Below, piece by piece: positions 1 to 10,682 of a stretch of DNA of 64,000 bases. Below the pieces are notes generated by a model. It saw only the letters and a program-made list of their open reading frames with translations, had not been told where the DNA came from and did no database searches. The position numbers and the translations under genes are program-made. Position 1 is the first letter of the stretch. The number at the start of each line of letters is the position of its first letter. The stretch covers positions 1-64,000 of the forward strand of contig NKYR01000062.1 of assembly GCA_003184365.1 (NCBI GenBank), written 5' to 3'. Origin of the DNA: Evernia prunastri. Taxonomy: Eukaryota; Ascomycota; Lecanoromycetes; Lecanorales; Parmeliaceae.

Positions 1-2
1 CT

Positions 3-770
3 GATAATCAGTCATCCATCAGAGCCATTGGAGATCCAGGAAAGAGATCAGGCCAAATCTATGTCATGCATGCAGTCCAAATGATCAATGCTCTCCGGGA
101 GCAAGGAATCTCTACCGAATTGCACTGGATACCGGCCCACATCGGTATTGCAGGTAACGAATGGGCCGATGTAGAGGCAAAAAAGGCCACCGGCTGGAGG
201 ACGAAAACGGTACACGGCAGAGTATTGGGAAGAGACACTAATGAGACGGCCCCACTGTCAACTATCCAGTGTAGAATGATAGCAACGGTCAAGACAGCCA
301 TCAGAAAACACGCCTATCAACAATGGGCCAAAGAATGGGCCAGGGAAACACGCGGTAATGCTCTGAGGAAGATTCAACCCATACCGTCCAACAAAACCAT
401 GCGATTGCATGCTAGAGTTAAACGTGCTAAGACGTCACTGATCACACAAATACGGACCGAAAAGATCGGTCTCAGGGCCTTCCTATTCGACAGGAGGGTA
501 CCAGACACCGATAACGACAAATGCGAATGTGGGCGGGCTAGACAGACCGCCCGCCACCTACTACACGAATGTAGGCTGTATGCAAAGCAGAGGAGTAGGC
601 TTTGGGCAGCGGAAAGGAGGAAGGTGCAAGGGGGGGTGATAACTCACGAAGATATGCTGACAACACCTCGCTACGCCTCCATGGCGGCGAATTTTATATG
701 GAATACTGGGCTCATTGGGCAATTTCGAGCCCTCGATGAAGAACAAGAAGAAGGATTCGTAGAGGCATGA
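3..770 (+). CDS. LINE ORF2 C-terminus: RNase H domain and terminal zinc knuckle (partial)
   Basis: The reading frame is open from the first complete codon at base 3 to the TGA at 768-770, so the true start is upstream of the window. The first visible residues resemble the RNase H segment before the last catalytic helix (a DNQ motif followed by RAI). The motif HWIPAH..IAGNEWAD follows, which carries the conserved His and Asp of RNase HI-type domains in LINEs. Further on is a CxC...H...C cluster (CECG..RHLLHEC), the knuckle commonly found at the end of Tad1-clade ORF2. The protein would supply the RNA-degrading part of the retrotransposition enzyme. No stop or frameshift is visible. Confidence 0.85.
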   Translation, partial: DNQSSIRAIGDPGKRSGQIYVMHAVQMINALREQGISTELHWIPAHIGIAGNEWADVEAKKATGWRTKTVHGRVLGRDTNETAPLSTIQCRMIATVKTAIRKHAYQQWAKEWARETRGNALRKIQPIPSNKTMRLHARVKRAKTSLITQIRTEKIGLRAFLFDRRVPDTDNDKCECGRARQTARHLLHECRLYAKQRSRLWAAERRKVQGGVITHEDMLTTPRYASMAANFIWNTGLIGQFRALDEEQEEGFVEA

Positions 771-991
771 TATCAACAAGCAGGACGCGGCCACGATGTG
801 GGGGGCCCCAGCGTAGTAGGGTACCCCCCCACAAGGATGCATGCAATGAGGCAGCAAGTGGATCCACACCGATTTGTATAGCCTCACTTTTGCTAGTGGG
901 GCAATATGATTGGCTGGATTGGCTGGTAGATGGGTTATGTAATCTCGCATAGTTGGCCCACTAAGGGACTAACTTCAGGGTAGTATGACAT

Positions 992-1019
992 AATCAATCA
1001 ATCAATCAATCAATCAATA
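992..1019 (+). repeat. (AATC)n LINE 3' tail
   Basis: About seven tandem copies of AATC directly follow the LINE 3' untranslated region. Short tandem repeats of this sort replace poly(A) at the 3' end of many non-LTR elements and mark the insertion boundary. Confidence 0.8.
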
Positions 1020-2675
1020 ATGGTAGAATGTGGTCACACCAATCTGACTATGGGTCCATCTATTATTGAGTGTAGCTAGAAATCGACCTAAGGGAGGAGA
1101 CAGGTATGTACCTTATACTTATGTTCCTTAGGTGCAGGAGATTCACTTATGCCCTTCAGCTCCGTACATTATGGTGCAATTTGGTGGGGCCGTCTCCTTC
1201 CGAGAATTCCAGCTGGTTCCGGCATCTCGCTCGAAGTGGAATGATTACCCTATATGTGCCAAGCCTCTTTTTCTCATAAAGTACTCTACACGGAGATGAA
1301 AAGATGTACCTAATTTAGTAACTAACTGGCTTACTTGAAACATGTGGTGCCTCCGGGCGTTTCTCATCTATTGGCTCTTTCAAGGCGGCGAGGGGGCAAC
1401 GTTACATATCGTGCTCAAAGCCTGGCAATATTCATCTGTCTCCCTTGCAGGCTTGCTTGCGTTTGAAGGTCAATAGTCTAGAGTATGGGAGAGGTCCGAA
1501 GCACCCTGGGTCAATACATAGGAGCAATCACTAACATATTCAGGGAACGACACATTCATAATGTGATATTGCAAATGTAGAGAAAAGTTTCAGTCACGTC
1601 CAGAAACTTTCCTACGGCTCCTTTACTTTACAACCGCAAACTGATATTTTGCCTTTGCGCCCCTATGTAGCTTGGCTTCCATTCCGCTTCGAATAATATG
1701 TCTTTTGATGTCGGGTCTTTGGAATGTACTCTATTCGATTCTTTGCCAAGCCAAGCCTAGCAATTAGATCTAGAGTTTCAGCTGTGGTATTCAACGCGCA
1801 ATACAACATATCTACTGATCCTACTAGAAAAAGGTCGCCTTTTTCTCCCCAGAGGCAACTGCAGTTTCGCAGTGCAAAGTACGATTTGTGAAGCTAAGTG
1901 GTGTGAATCGACGTTTCACTAGAGTACATCCTTATCAGTGTTTGAACAGGCTGCAGGTTGCAGCTGGTGTAACCTCATAAGCCTCCCTGCTTTCTCTCTG
2001 GCAGAAATCAGAAACTGCTGCTGAATCCGTTCTGGATATCGATAATAATGCCTCACGACTGCCTTGGAATCCCAACGGCGCTCAGCTTCTCTGCCTATAC
2101 CCTGCTTCCTCGTGCTGATCAATTTCTTGGGCATTCAGTTTGTATCCGTCCCTACCTTGTGTAACCCATGGCGCCCTCTCGCTAGCATTTGCGGATCGTT
2201 CCGTGTATCTGCATGATCGCCATGTGGTTGTTTCTCTGTTCGCCATTGTGCTCAACTTTGCACGCATCAATGTCGCCGACAATGTGTTCATTTCCCCCAC
2301 TGCACCGGGGCCCAGTGTTGGTCGGTGATATTTCATTTGTATTAGGTTCGATTCCTAATGGCGCTGGTTCAAAGGTGAAGAGGGCTTCTTGTTGTCTCCC
2401 AGTGGAAATTTTGTTTGCGGACTTATCGTGGTCAATTGGGTCTACTCAGAAGATCCAACGGACCACAACGATGCAGCACTCCTGTGTTGAGATCCCTCGT
2501 GTGGCAAATGAGCATGCTTTTCAGGCATATAAATAGCCTTCACTTCACTCCATGGAAAAAAATCAAAGCCAAATTCTAGTAACTAGGTACTACGCACTTA
2601 CAGTTCATCATTGATTTATAAGTCCAGTATAGTCATATCAACTCCGTGACTTATCACTACTATCATTTTTAAAAA
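1020..2675. other. Gene-poor spacer
   Basis: I find no convincing gene in this stretch. Two short overlapping minus-strand frames (about 2336-1919) read like charged protein, but no start, splice pair or known motif supports them. A small hairpin at about 2341-2358 mimics a tRNA T-arm but has no tRNA around it. Confidence 0.5.
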
Positions 2676-2915
2676 GAGTCTCGTTAGTGTCAATAAGTGG
2701 CCAGTGCAGATCTACAAATTCCATCATCTTTTCCAGTTCTTTAGAGTCTCGTCAGTGCCCACGGAAATGGTCAGTACAGAGTATCTATCATCTTACAAAA
2801 CAGTCTCGCCAATACCCAAGCAGTGACACGTGCAGAGTATCTACATATTCTATCATCCTTTCTGTTACAGAAGAGTCTCATTAGTAATTCAAGAAGTAGC
2901 CGGTGTAGATTATCT
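2676..2915 (+). repeat. Degenerate four-copy tandem repeat, about 57-72 bp per unit
   Basis: Four successive blocks begin with GTCTC and share the order GTCTC..AGT..., CAGAGTATCTA-like, then a TCATC-like segment. Units are roughly 2676-2743, 2744-2800, 2801-2872 and a partial 2873-2915. They differ by many substitutions and indels, so the array is old. It lies a few hundred bases upstream of the membrane-protein gene. Confidence 0.7.
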
Positions 2916-3234
2916 TTCCCACGGGCCACAATTATTCACAAAAATTTAATCGGGTCGGCCACTCCCTCCTATAGGCGCTCCTTTGGCGGACTATCCACCG
3001 TCTTCTCCTGTACTTAAAATAGCTGCTCCTGACCGGCCGTTACCGTTTTACAGCCCGGCGCAAGTAGTAGTGTATCGCATATCTCTCCTAGCATCGTCGC
3101 ATATCTTATTCGAACACTTTGCTCTGCCGGCGCGTAAGTACAATTGATAATACCCTCGAGTAAGTATCGTCTTTCCTGATGTCTTGCCAAAATCTACCTC
3201 GATCTCTCCAGTTTGCAAGACATAGCCCGCCACC
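2916..3234 (+). promoter_or_regulatory. Presumed promoter/leader of the membrane-protein gene, with strong Kozak context
   Basis: The 319 bp before the ATG at 3235 hold no gene. The start sits in CCCGCCACCATG, an excellent match to the Kozak consensus, and this supports the chosen start. Confidence 0.4.
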
Positions 3235-4138
3235 ATGTTGACCGAATCAAAGTCTCTCAACGAGCAATCTAGGACGCGGTTGAACTCCCTCCTACCTCGC
3301 TGCATCCTCTTACTTTTAGCATGTATCTCAGTCATTTTCTTCACTGTCACCATAGTACTGCTCAACAGCAAAAGTGGGCTAGAAGATCTTCGATTTGACT
3401 ACTGGGGAGAAGACCTGGCCCTGGCCTCTGTATGTCTCCGCTCTATCCGTCCACCATGTGCACCTCCCCAATCCCTCTCTGACGCGGCCCTCAATCGCAG
3501 GTACTTCCATCGCTCTGCTGGACATCGTTCTGCCTGATACGGCGCAGATTCAGCACGTCCCAATTGCAAACGGGCTGTCTCCTCACCCTCGATCTGATCT
3601 CCTTCCTGGTCATCGTCACCGGCTGTTCCCTCGCAACGCAGAGCTCGACCTTCTGGTCCGATGGCCAAGAATGTCTGGTCTTCGAGAGCGACGCTTCGGA
3701 CGGGCACGTGTCGCCGAGTTGTGCGCGATTGATCCATCAGGTGTGGGGGCTAGAAACGACCGCGTACGCAGCGGCTTATTCATCCGCGTACGTGCCGTCC
3801 ATCCTACCTAGTCCGAAGAGCACCGAACCTCTAGCCTTTCTTCGCAAAGCTAATGCCGCGGTAGCATCGTTCACATTGTCATGTTTGCACTCGCCTGCCG
3901 CGTGACGCACTTATACAACCGTGTGATGATGAGACGCAATGAAGCTGGCAAGCAGATCGAGCTCCCAGCCTACCCTTTCGACAATGAGTCCCAGGAGGCA
4001 ATCGTTGGCAACAGCTCGCCACGTCAAGTGGACACTCGGAAGAGTCAGAGCTCTGGAGGAGACTGTGCTTGGCTAGCAGCAGTAGGCTCGTCGTGCCAAG
4101 ACCACAGCTGCGCAGCCGAGCTCAGATGTGGAACATAA
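3235..4138 (+). CDS. Four-helix membrane protein (MARVEL-like topology), unknown function
   Basis: I model three exons: 3235-3429, 3501-3787 and 3865-4138, giving 251 aa. The introns of 71 and 77 nt have good ends (GTATGT..CAG, GTACGT..TAG), and the second has a CTAAT branch site. The splices keep frame and rebuild the last hydrophobic helix (AIVHIVMFALA). Four hydrophobic segments are visible, near residues 21-44, 64-79, 86-109 and 150-172. A polar loop with two or three cysteines lies between the last two, and the C-terminal tail is cytosolic-looking. This layout is that of fungal MARVEL-domain proteins, but I recognise no diagnostic motif. The tail overlaps the end of a minus-strand gene. 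Function is unknown. Confidence 0.65.
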
Positions 4139-4624
4139 AGCACAGTCTTGCAGACGAATGATTCTGGAAGGAAGTCACGATTGTAGGGAAACTGTTCCGA
4201 AATATCGGGCAACAGACACCAGTCTGGCTGACGGTAGTCTTGTCTCATTCTTTGTTGAATCTGTGGCTCAATCACGTAGTCGGTGGTATACCTGTTACTT
4301 GGTAGCTTCAAAAACCTTTGAACTCCGAGTCCTCTAGTAAAACGCAGGACGAGAAATCGGATCTTATCTATTACGTGCGCGTTACATCCAGGAATCACTC
4401 ATACTCAAACGCATACTTGCATTGAATATCCGCCTACAAACCTCCGCCATAAAATACCCACCACTATGCACCAGGAGTAGAGAACCTCTCCAGCCCCAAG
4501 CCTCCTGCTCCCCATGTCCAAACCAATGTTCGACTGCAGTTTTCATTCTGACATACACCATCTTTCCGCAACGACTTGACAGCTTCACGCGATCCATGTA
4601 GATTGGAAGGAGGATTCGTCCCAT
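4045..4624 (-). CDS. Hypothetical protein, two exons
   Basis: The model is complement(4417-4624, 4045-4367), 176 aa. The 49-nt intron has a GTATGC donor, a GTAAC branch-like site and a TAG acceptor, and the phase closes. The protein is rich in aromatic and basic residues, with no signal peptide, membrane helix or domain that I recognise. Its last 94 bp overlap the end of the plus-strand membrane-protein gene in antisense. Support rests only on the two open frames joined by a good intron, so it could be a chance reading. Confidence 0.4.
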
Positions 4625-4749
4625 TCGATTAGCAAATCCAGGAGTGAGAATACACGTTACATACCTCAGTCAGCTGAGACTCCTAGAACAACACCCTCTA
4701 CCACATCCCCCCGATCACCACCTAACTTACACCCCCCTCGCCCCCCCAC

Positions 4750-5406
4750 CTAATTCCGAAACCACGCACACCCCCTCGCCGTCTCTGCATAAACCGGATC
4801 ATACCCCCACCCCCCGTCCCTCAAGACGTCCCAAACCACCCTCTCATCGGCCGCCCCCTCCAGCCTTACCTCCGGCAGCGCCCGGAACGCCCCCCTCCTC
4901 CTCAGTTCCCGAAAGAGCGCCTCCTCCTGCGCCGCGTCGAGGCGGGGCCCCGGCTGCATCACACCACCATCGTCGCCGCCGGGCCGCCAGGGAGGCAGAC
5001 CGCCCTGGCGTTGCAGCTGCGAGTAGAGGAGCCAGTCGCGGAACCGGCGGGAACGGACCACGATCCCGGCGGCGGAGAGTTCGGCGTCGACGGCCGCGGG
5101 CATGCCGGACCAGTCGACCTCGCTGACCTGACGGGGGCGGACGGATCCGGCGGGGAAGAGCTCGGCGCGGCAGAGGGGGCAGGAGGTCTGGCCGTCGTCG
5201 GGGGAGAGCCAGGTGGAGAGGCAGGCGTGGCCGAATTCGTGGCCGCAGGGCATGCGGACGGCAGCCTCGGGGGCGATGCCGCTGCCGGGGATGGCGGTCC
5301 CGTATGGCTCGCGGCAGATGCTGCAGATGTTGCCGTGGACTAAGTCAGTACTTGGGATGATGGGGAGTTGGGCTAGGAAGTTATGGGCCATGACTGAGAT
5401 TGTCAC
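4750..5406 (-). CDS. RING-H2 finger protein, probable E3 ubiquitin ligase
   Basis: A single exon of 218 aa. Near the N-terminus (about residues 28-80) is a C3H2C3 RING finger: CSIC, then CGHEFGHAC after a longer loop, then CPLC. The eight expected zinc ligands are present. The rest has no domain I know and is rich in Arg, Gly and Ala, with a Trp-rich C-terminus (WDVLRDGGWGYDP). RING-H2 proteins usually bind an E2 and direct ubiquitin to a substrate, but the substrate here is unknown. The coding DNA is clearly more GC-rich than its neighbours. There is no membrane segment. Confidence 0.8.
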   Translation of the reverse strand: MTISVMAHNFLAQLPIIPSTDLVHGNICSICREPYGTAIPGSGIAPEAAVRMPCGHEFGHACLSTWLSPDDGQTSCPLCRAELFPAGSVRPRQVSEVDWSGMPAAVDAELSAAGIVVRSRRFRDWLLYSQLQRQGGLPPWRPGGDDGGVMQPGPRLDAAQEEALFRELRRRGAFRALPEVRLEGAADERVVWDVLRDGGWGYDPVYAETARGCAWFRN

Positions 5407-6016
5407 GGCTTGTTAGGAGCTAGATTGTGTAAGCGATGTACCTGATCACTTCGGTTTCGGTCGAGTAAATGTTGGGAGCGTTTTGGAGGACGATGGTGAA
5501 GAGTAAATGATACTGGCGAGCGGAGAAGACTTTGAGATTTTTAGAGGGCGAAGGCAGGATCACAAAGGCATTATCCTATCACAACTCTGGAACGTTGAGG
5601 AACAATGAAATCGCACAGGGGGTGAACAAAGCCTCGAGCCTCTGACAGTGTAATTATCAAGGAGTTTGCAGGCAGCACTGTGGGTGAACAAAGCCTCGAG
5701 CCCCTGGAAGTGAAATTGATAAGGAGTTTGCAGGTAGCACTGTCCTGACAAAGTCATTGTTTCTGAGCCCAGTCGTTCATCATCTTCTGTCACAAGACCA
5801 CATTAGGAGAAGTGGCAGTCCTGATGGCAAGTGACAGTGGTGGATTTGTAAATGCAAAGCCGATACGGTACTGTATCTTACGAGCGAATGTTTTCTTCTC
5901 GGGCTTGCGACATAGACCAACACTGGGAACCGGGCTCATATCATTGTCACTAGTATTATTTGCTCGCGCGTTTGAACAAGGCGTCCGTAACTTTGCCCGT
6001 ACTGCGGGTCGTCAAT
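5407..6016. other. Spacer between RING gene and SDR gene
   Basis: Apart from the two-copy 62-bp repeat listed separately I see no feature. It should contain the RING gene promoter (minus strand) and the 3' end of the SDR transcript. Confidence 0.5.
5620..5743 (+). repeat. Two-copy tandem repeat, 62-bp unit
   Basis: Bases 5620-5681 and 5682-5743 are head-to-tail copies starting GGGTGAACAAAGCCTCGAGC and ending AGCACTGT. They differ at only a handful of positions. A minus-strand open frame covers them but shows no other sign of coding. Confidence 0.85.
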
Positions 6017-7326
6017 TTACCATTCGAACGTCTGGCCTACCAGTTTCTCGCTCAAAGCCCACAGCAGTCCCGCTTTCTCCTGGTTTCTTGCGTAGGCTTC
6101 AGGTTCGGCTATGACACAGTCTTCCAGGTAACTTCCGGGTGGAAGGTTAGGATCCAGTGCTGCGACAAGGGTCGTTGAACACCCTTGTTCAAGGGTCTTG
6201 ATCTCACCCGCGGAGAATGGACCTGGCAAAGCGAAGGGTCAAACACCATCCTCCGATCTGCGAAGGGAGCCTGAGGTGAAGGGACGGAGAGAATGGATGT
6301 GCTTACGGCCTATGTTATCTTCAATTGTTTGGAGAGCAGTTTTCCCGGATCCTAGCTCCATGTGGACTTGAAGGTTGGTTCTGATGGCTGCAAATCCGTT
6401 AGAATGATGTCGAGAATGCCTGATAGGAGACCACCTACAGCCTGGATGTACTGAAATTGAGTTTACATGCCGTTTGTGCAGCTTTGTCACCGAAGCTACA
6501 GTGAAGAGAATGTTTGCTGTTTTGGCCCTTCCCTAGAGAAAATGTTGGGTGTCAGCATAGCAGCGTTATTTGGTGAAACTGAAAGTTCGAGTTCCAAAGG
6601 ATGTCTTCAGGCTCAATGTCTGTGGAAAGCGAGATTTCCACGTTGATACGTACGTATGCTAACCAAGGGTTATATTTTGTCCCATCCTAAAAAGCATCAG
6701 CGACGCGTATCATCAGCTGTAAGACAGTAGCGAGGTCTACACACCTTGAAGTTCCAGTCATCTAGCTGCACGTCTGACATTCGGTGTCCCGAACTAGACA
6801 CATTGACGATCTTTGCCCCTTGCGCAGCGATCAGTCTTTCCATGATTAAGTTCGTCAACAGAAAGTGCCCGATATAATTAGTGCCGAACTGGCTCTCGAT
6901 CCCATTAGCAGTCTCTGCAAATGGACATGCCATTATTGCCGCATTGTTGATCAAGATGTCGATGCTTTGGACGCTTCTATTGATTACTTCAGCAGCCTCC
7001 CGAACGGCTTGTTGGCTGCTGAGGTCCAAAGGAATGAACTGGATCTTGACGTCTGGATAAGCAGCGCTGATACGATCAATGACTGTTTGGATCCTGGATA
7101 ATGAGCGACCTGCGAGAAAGATGTACGCAGGAGACCCAGCGGCAAGGGACAAGGCAGTCTCTGCGCCTATACCTCCGTCACTTGGTCCAGTGATTATGAC
7201 TGTTACGCGTATTAGTAGCATTGGTCTTTGATGGGTAATGATTGTCTTACTAGTTTTACCCTTGACTCTGTCCTTGAAGTATTCTACAACTTCTGCGCCG
7301 GTCGTCGAGTGTCCAAAATTGGCCAT
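6017..7326 (-). CDS. Short-chain dehydrogenase/reductase (retinol-dehydrogenase-like), six exons
   Basis: The model is complement(7251-7326, 6745-7199, 6654-6686, 6439-6532, 6307-6387, 6017-6222), 314 aa. Introns are 51, 58, 121, 51 and 84 nt and all phases close. Splicing restores the Rossmann motif TIIITGPSDGGIGAETA near residue 26, then the NNAA motif, the catalytic Ser region (NVSSSGHR), and the YxxxK pair as YGRAK across the 121-nt intron. The HPG motif follows. The end (KTLEQG...LWALSEKLVG) matches the C-terminus of many fungal SDRs of this group. It should be an NAD(P)H-dependent carbonyl/alcohol oxidoreductase; the substrate cannot be told. I chose the ATG at 7326, not 7359, because MANFGHSTTG matches the usual N-terminus. 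Confidence 0.9.
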
Positions 7327-7952
7327 CCTTTGCGATTCGGGCAGGCAAATGAATGACAAAATAAAACAAATGGAAAGAACAGCGAGACTGCTGATGGACT
7401 TGAGAACATATATAGTAGACCACTTGAGGGCTCGAACGGAGACAGCGAACGCAAAGTCCTAATTCCGACGACTTGCATACCGAAAATTTCGTCCGACAAA
7501 GGGCAGCCAGTACTCGCGAACCATGTCAGCCACTAAGTTGGTCAGAAACCTCGTCCGACATACGTAGAGAGGATATTTTGGATGGCATCATGCTATCACC
7601 TTATTACTAATTTGACTGCGGACAGTCACCCTCCCACAGTTCCTCTCTCACTACTTGAGTGATTAATGAAGACCCACATGGACCGCGCATGGCGCAGGAT
7701 AGACTACGAGTTGTCACGAAAGCTTTTGGAGGATGACCCATGAAGAATATGCCTGCTTTCTACCTTTTGACGACAACAAGTGTGAGATTAGTGAGCTTAA
7801 AGTTCTGAGTACACAGCCTGCTCATTGTAGTGACCGACCACTTTCCGGCGCGAAGTCTAAACGTTATCCAGACGTCCCCGAATCAGTATTGATCCTTGTC
7901 CTATTCACAACGTGTACAAGCGGCGACGTGGTCAAGAAGGTCTTTGAGCTAG

Positions 7953-8369
7953 ATCTGTCATTGGGCGAGGAAGAGGGTCAAGAATATGAGAAGGACTGAG
8001 GACGAAAGATCTAAGCAAATTGACGGTTCGGCTTTGAAACCCATCCCGGAAGAGGAGGTACATGTTTTACAAGGCATCGAGTGTACTCGTCCCTCAGTCG
8101 TATATCTCACTCAGCTGACCACAGCAGTATTGGTATGACTCTGCCGGCAACAACAAAATGCATGGTCTGACTGTCGACGATAGCGACAGCGGTAACGACG
8201 TAGATCCAGTATGCGTTAATGATGAGTATGTGGTGAAGCCCCAAGGACTCCGCGATTTTCAACTGTTTTTTGTCCTTTCCCTAGTTTGACGCCGGGCAGA
8301 ACTGACCTAGTCCGAGAGAAGCTTAGCGCAGATCTTCAAATGCTCCTTAACTTAACTCGGAATGCCTGA
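7953..8369 (+). CDS. Small hypothetical protein, C-terminal exons (5' end unresolved)
   Basis: Exons ending 8057, then 8128-8225 and 8285-8369, join in frame through introns of 70 nt (GTACAT..CAG) and 59 nt (GTATGT..TAG). The result is an acidic segment (PIPEEEYWYDSAGNN), a DDSDSG stretch and a helical end (LREK-like, LLNLTRNA, stop). The first exon may begin at a TAG acceptor at 7952 or at the ATG at 7986. Upstream, two further open stretches (ATG 7678 and ATG 7733) look coding but I could not splice them in phase. No family is recognised. The gene is in the 0.6 kb before the poly(A) polymerase start. Confidence 0.4.
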
Positions 8370-8563
8370 GGTAGCCATGCATCTACATTATTGACACATA
8401 TTAATCACCACACACCTTCATACACTTCACATGTCCCTGAGAATGATCCGAAAATAGAGCACATCGTCCTGACACGCTTCCTCCATGCTCATAGTTCTAC
8501 TCCCTCTCCAACTCACTCACTTCCCTACGCTGCTGCAGCTGACTGAAGCACAACGCAGCCAGC

Positions 8564-10682
8564 ATGGCGACCAATCAGCCGAGGAAGTACGGTGTCACAC
8601 CTCCAGTATCGCAGAATTTTCCCACCGAAGCTGAACTTGCTGCCAATGATGCCCTCATCGCAGAGCTGAAGAAACAAAACAATTTCGAGGGCCTGGAAGA
8701 GACAGAGCGAAGGTAAGGTGGACCGTATAACTGTAACGGGTCCTCGAGCTGAACCTGTGAGTACAGGAAAACCACCCTCCAGCTTATACAGAAGATCACC
8801 GGAGAATTCGTTCGGCATGTTAGCAAGACAAAGAATCTCCCTCAATCTATTGTGGAGAAAGCCGGCGGCAAGATCTTTACATTCGGAAGCTATCGCCTCG
8901 GGGTTTATGGACCTGGTTAGTGTTCTACATTCTTGCAGCACTTGATCGTGAGCTTACGTCCAGGAGGCTCTGATATAGACACCCTCGTTGTGGTACCGCA
9001 GCACGTGACTCGAGAGGACTTTTTCGAGCACGTTCCTACCCTTCTCGAGCGTATGGCTCCTCCAGGAGCCATCAAGGAGCTGACACCGGTACCCGACGCC
9101 TATGTACCGATTATAAAATTGGAGCTTTCTGGGATAAGCGTCGACCTCATTTTCGCACGTCTCGCCCTCCAGTCTGTGCCCCTGACCCTCACCCTCAAGG
9201 ATACTAGCATACTACGGGGCTTGGAAGAAAGAGATTTGCGATCGTTGAATGGGACACGAGTGACGGACGAAATACTCGAATTGGTCCCGCAACAGAAGAC
9301 GTTCAGGACCGCGTTGCGAGGCATCAAGCTATGGGCCCAACGTCGAGCGATTTACTCCAATGTGATTGGATTTCCTGGTGGTGTGGCATGGGCAATGTTG
9401 GTAGCCAGAATCTGTCAGCTATACCCTCAAGCCACGGGCTCTGTCGTTATTGAAAAATTCTTCCTCATGATCGGCAAATGGCCATGGCCTCAGCCAGTAC
9501 TCCTCAAAAGCATTGAAGATGGTCCATTGCAAGTGCGAGTCTGGAACCCCAAGATTTACAACGCAGACCGCTTTCATCTAATGCCAATCATCACACCAGC
9601 GTACCCCTCTATGTGTGCGACGCATAATATCTTAATGTCGACCAAAACCGTCCTCATCCGAGAGCTAGAGCGGGGGAGGGCGATTACTGATAAGATCTTC
9701 AGTGGCCAATTGCAGTGGAAAGACTTGTTCTCAAAGCATACTTTCTTCACCGACGACTACAAGTATTATCTCAGTGTCATTGCCTCAAGCAGAACAAAAG
9801 ATGCACAGAAAGTCTGGTCTGGCCTCGTTGAATCTAAAGTACGCTTACTCGTATCAAATCTCGAGACGCAAGAAGCGATTGCCGTGGCACGGCCATTCAA
9901 TAAGGGTTTCGAACGCGTGCACCATTGCAAGAATGAAGATGAGATCGATGCTGTGTTGAATGGCGACTCGAGGTTCCAAGCCACCAATGTCAAGACTGAA
10001 ACTACCGATGTTGCCAAGGACCCTGCACATGCTGCTGCTGCTTCGGGTGATGCTGATGGCATGGCTATGCCTAATGGTAATACCGAAGCTACCACGAACG
10101 ATGATGGAGAGCAGACCATCTATACAACGACCTACTACATCGGTCTTGAGTTAGCCCAAGGTAAGTGCAAGCATTGTCGTGAGAGGTATTACTGATGATA
10201 CATAGACGCGACGAAGAAACTCGATATATCATATCAAACAAAGGACTTCAAAGAAATCTGTACGGGATGGCAGGCCTACAATCGAGAATTGAATTCTCTA
10301 TCTATTGTGCATACTCGAAAGTAAGACCAGAAGCTATTTGCCCTTCCGAGTTTGTGTCATTGGACCACTGATCTGGGCCATGATAGTTACGATTTACCGG
10401 ACGACGTTTTTGCGGCAGGGGAGGTTAAGCCCACTAGGCCAAAGAAGAAGGTCAGCAAGAAGAGGGACCTCGACGCTATGGATGTACGTCCGCCATTAAC
10501 TTCCCTCTGGGAAAATTCCAATAGAAGTGCGGAGATTGCCAAGCATATCAATTACTGACCAGAGGCTCTCATGGTGATGCTGGGGTTTGCTGACCAAGAT
10601 CGTCACTGATGCGTAGGAAACCCCTCAACCTTCAAATGGTGTGAAGAGACGACGATCAAACGAGAAGACACCAGCAAATTGA
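8564..10682 (+). CDS. pap1: Nuclear poly(A) polymerase
   Basis: Six exons: 8564-8712, 8767-8915, 8964-10160, 10206-10320, 10387-10483, 10617-10682, giving 590 aa. All phases close. The nucleotidyltransferase core is clear: FTFGS near residues 87-91, then GGSDID with the catalytic Asp pair at about 103 and 105, and a third Asp in SVDLIF near 157. The central domain (SLNGTRVTDEIL) and the RNA-binding domain follow. The C-terminus is short and basic (KKKVSKKR, KRRR) and can act as a nuclear localisation signal. The enzyme adds poly(A) to cleaved pre-mRNA as part of the cleavage and polyadenylation factor. An acidic Ala/Asn-rich loop near residues 380-410 sits before the last strands and is probably lineage-specific. 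Confidence 0.95.

Larger units (their letters stand above)
1..1019 (+). mobile_element. LINE (non-LTR) retrotransposon, 3' end
   Basis: The window opens inside the last part of a non-LTR retrotransposon. It consists of the open reading frame ending at 770, a 3' untranslated region of about 220 bp, and a terminal tract of AATC repeats at 992-1019. A C-terminal RNase H plus a terminal Cys/His knuckle followed by a short-repeat tail is the usual layout of Tad1-like fungal LINEs. The clade is inferred from layout only, because the reverse transcriptase lies outside the window. The frame is intact over all visible sequence, so the copy may be young. Confidence 0.85.

Noticed and set aside
2341..2358. 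tRNA T-arm-like hairpin (TTAGG, loop TTCGATT, CCTAA)
   Set aside because: No D-arm, anticodon arm or matching acceptor stem is found in the 80 bases upstream, so it is not a tRNA.
4644..5126. Plus-strand Pro/Arg-rich frame
   Set aside because: It is the antisense shadow of the GC-rich RING gene, whose zinc ligands are unmistakable on the minus strand.
7678..10682. CRISPR array, secondary-metabolite cluster or defence island here or elsewhere in the window
   Set aside because: There is no repeat-spacer array, no PKS/NRPS/terpene core gene and no NLR or HET domain that I can identify; most recognised genes are housekeeping.
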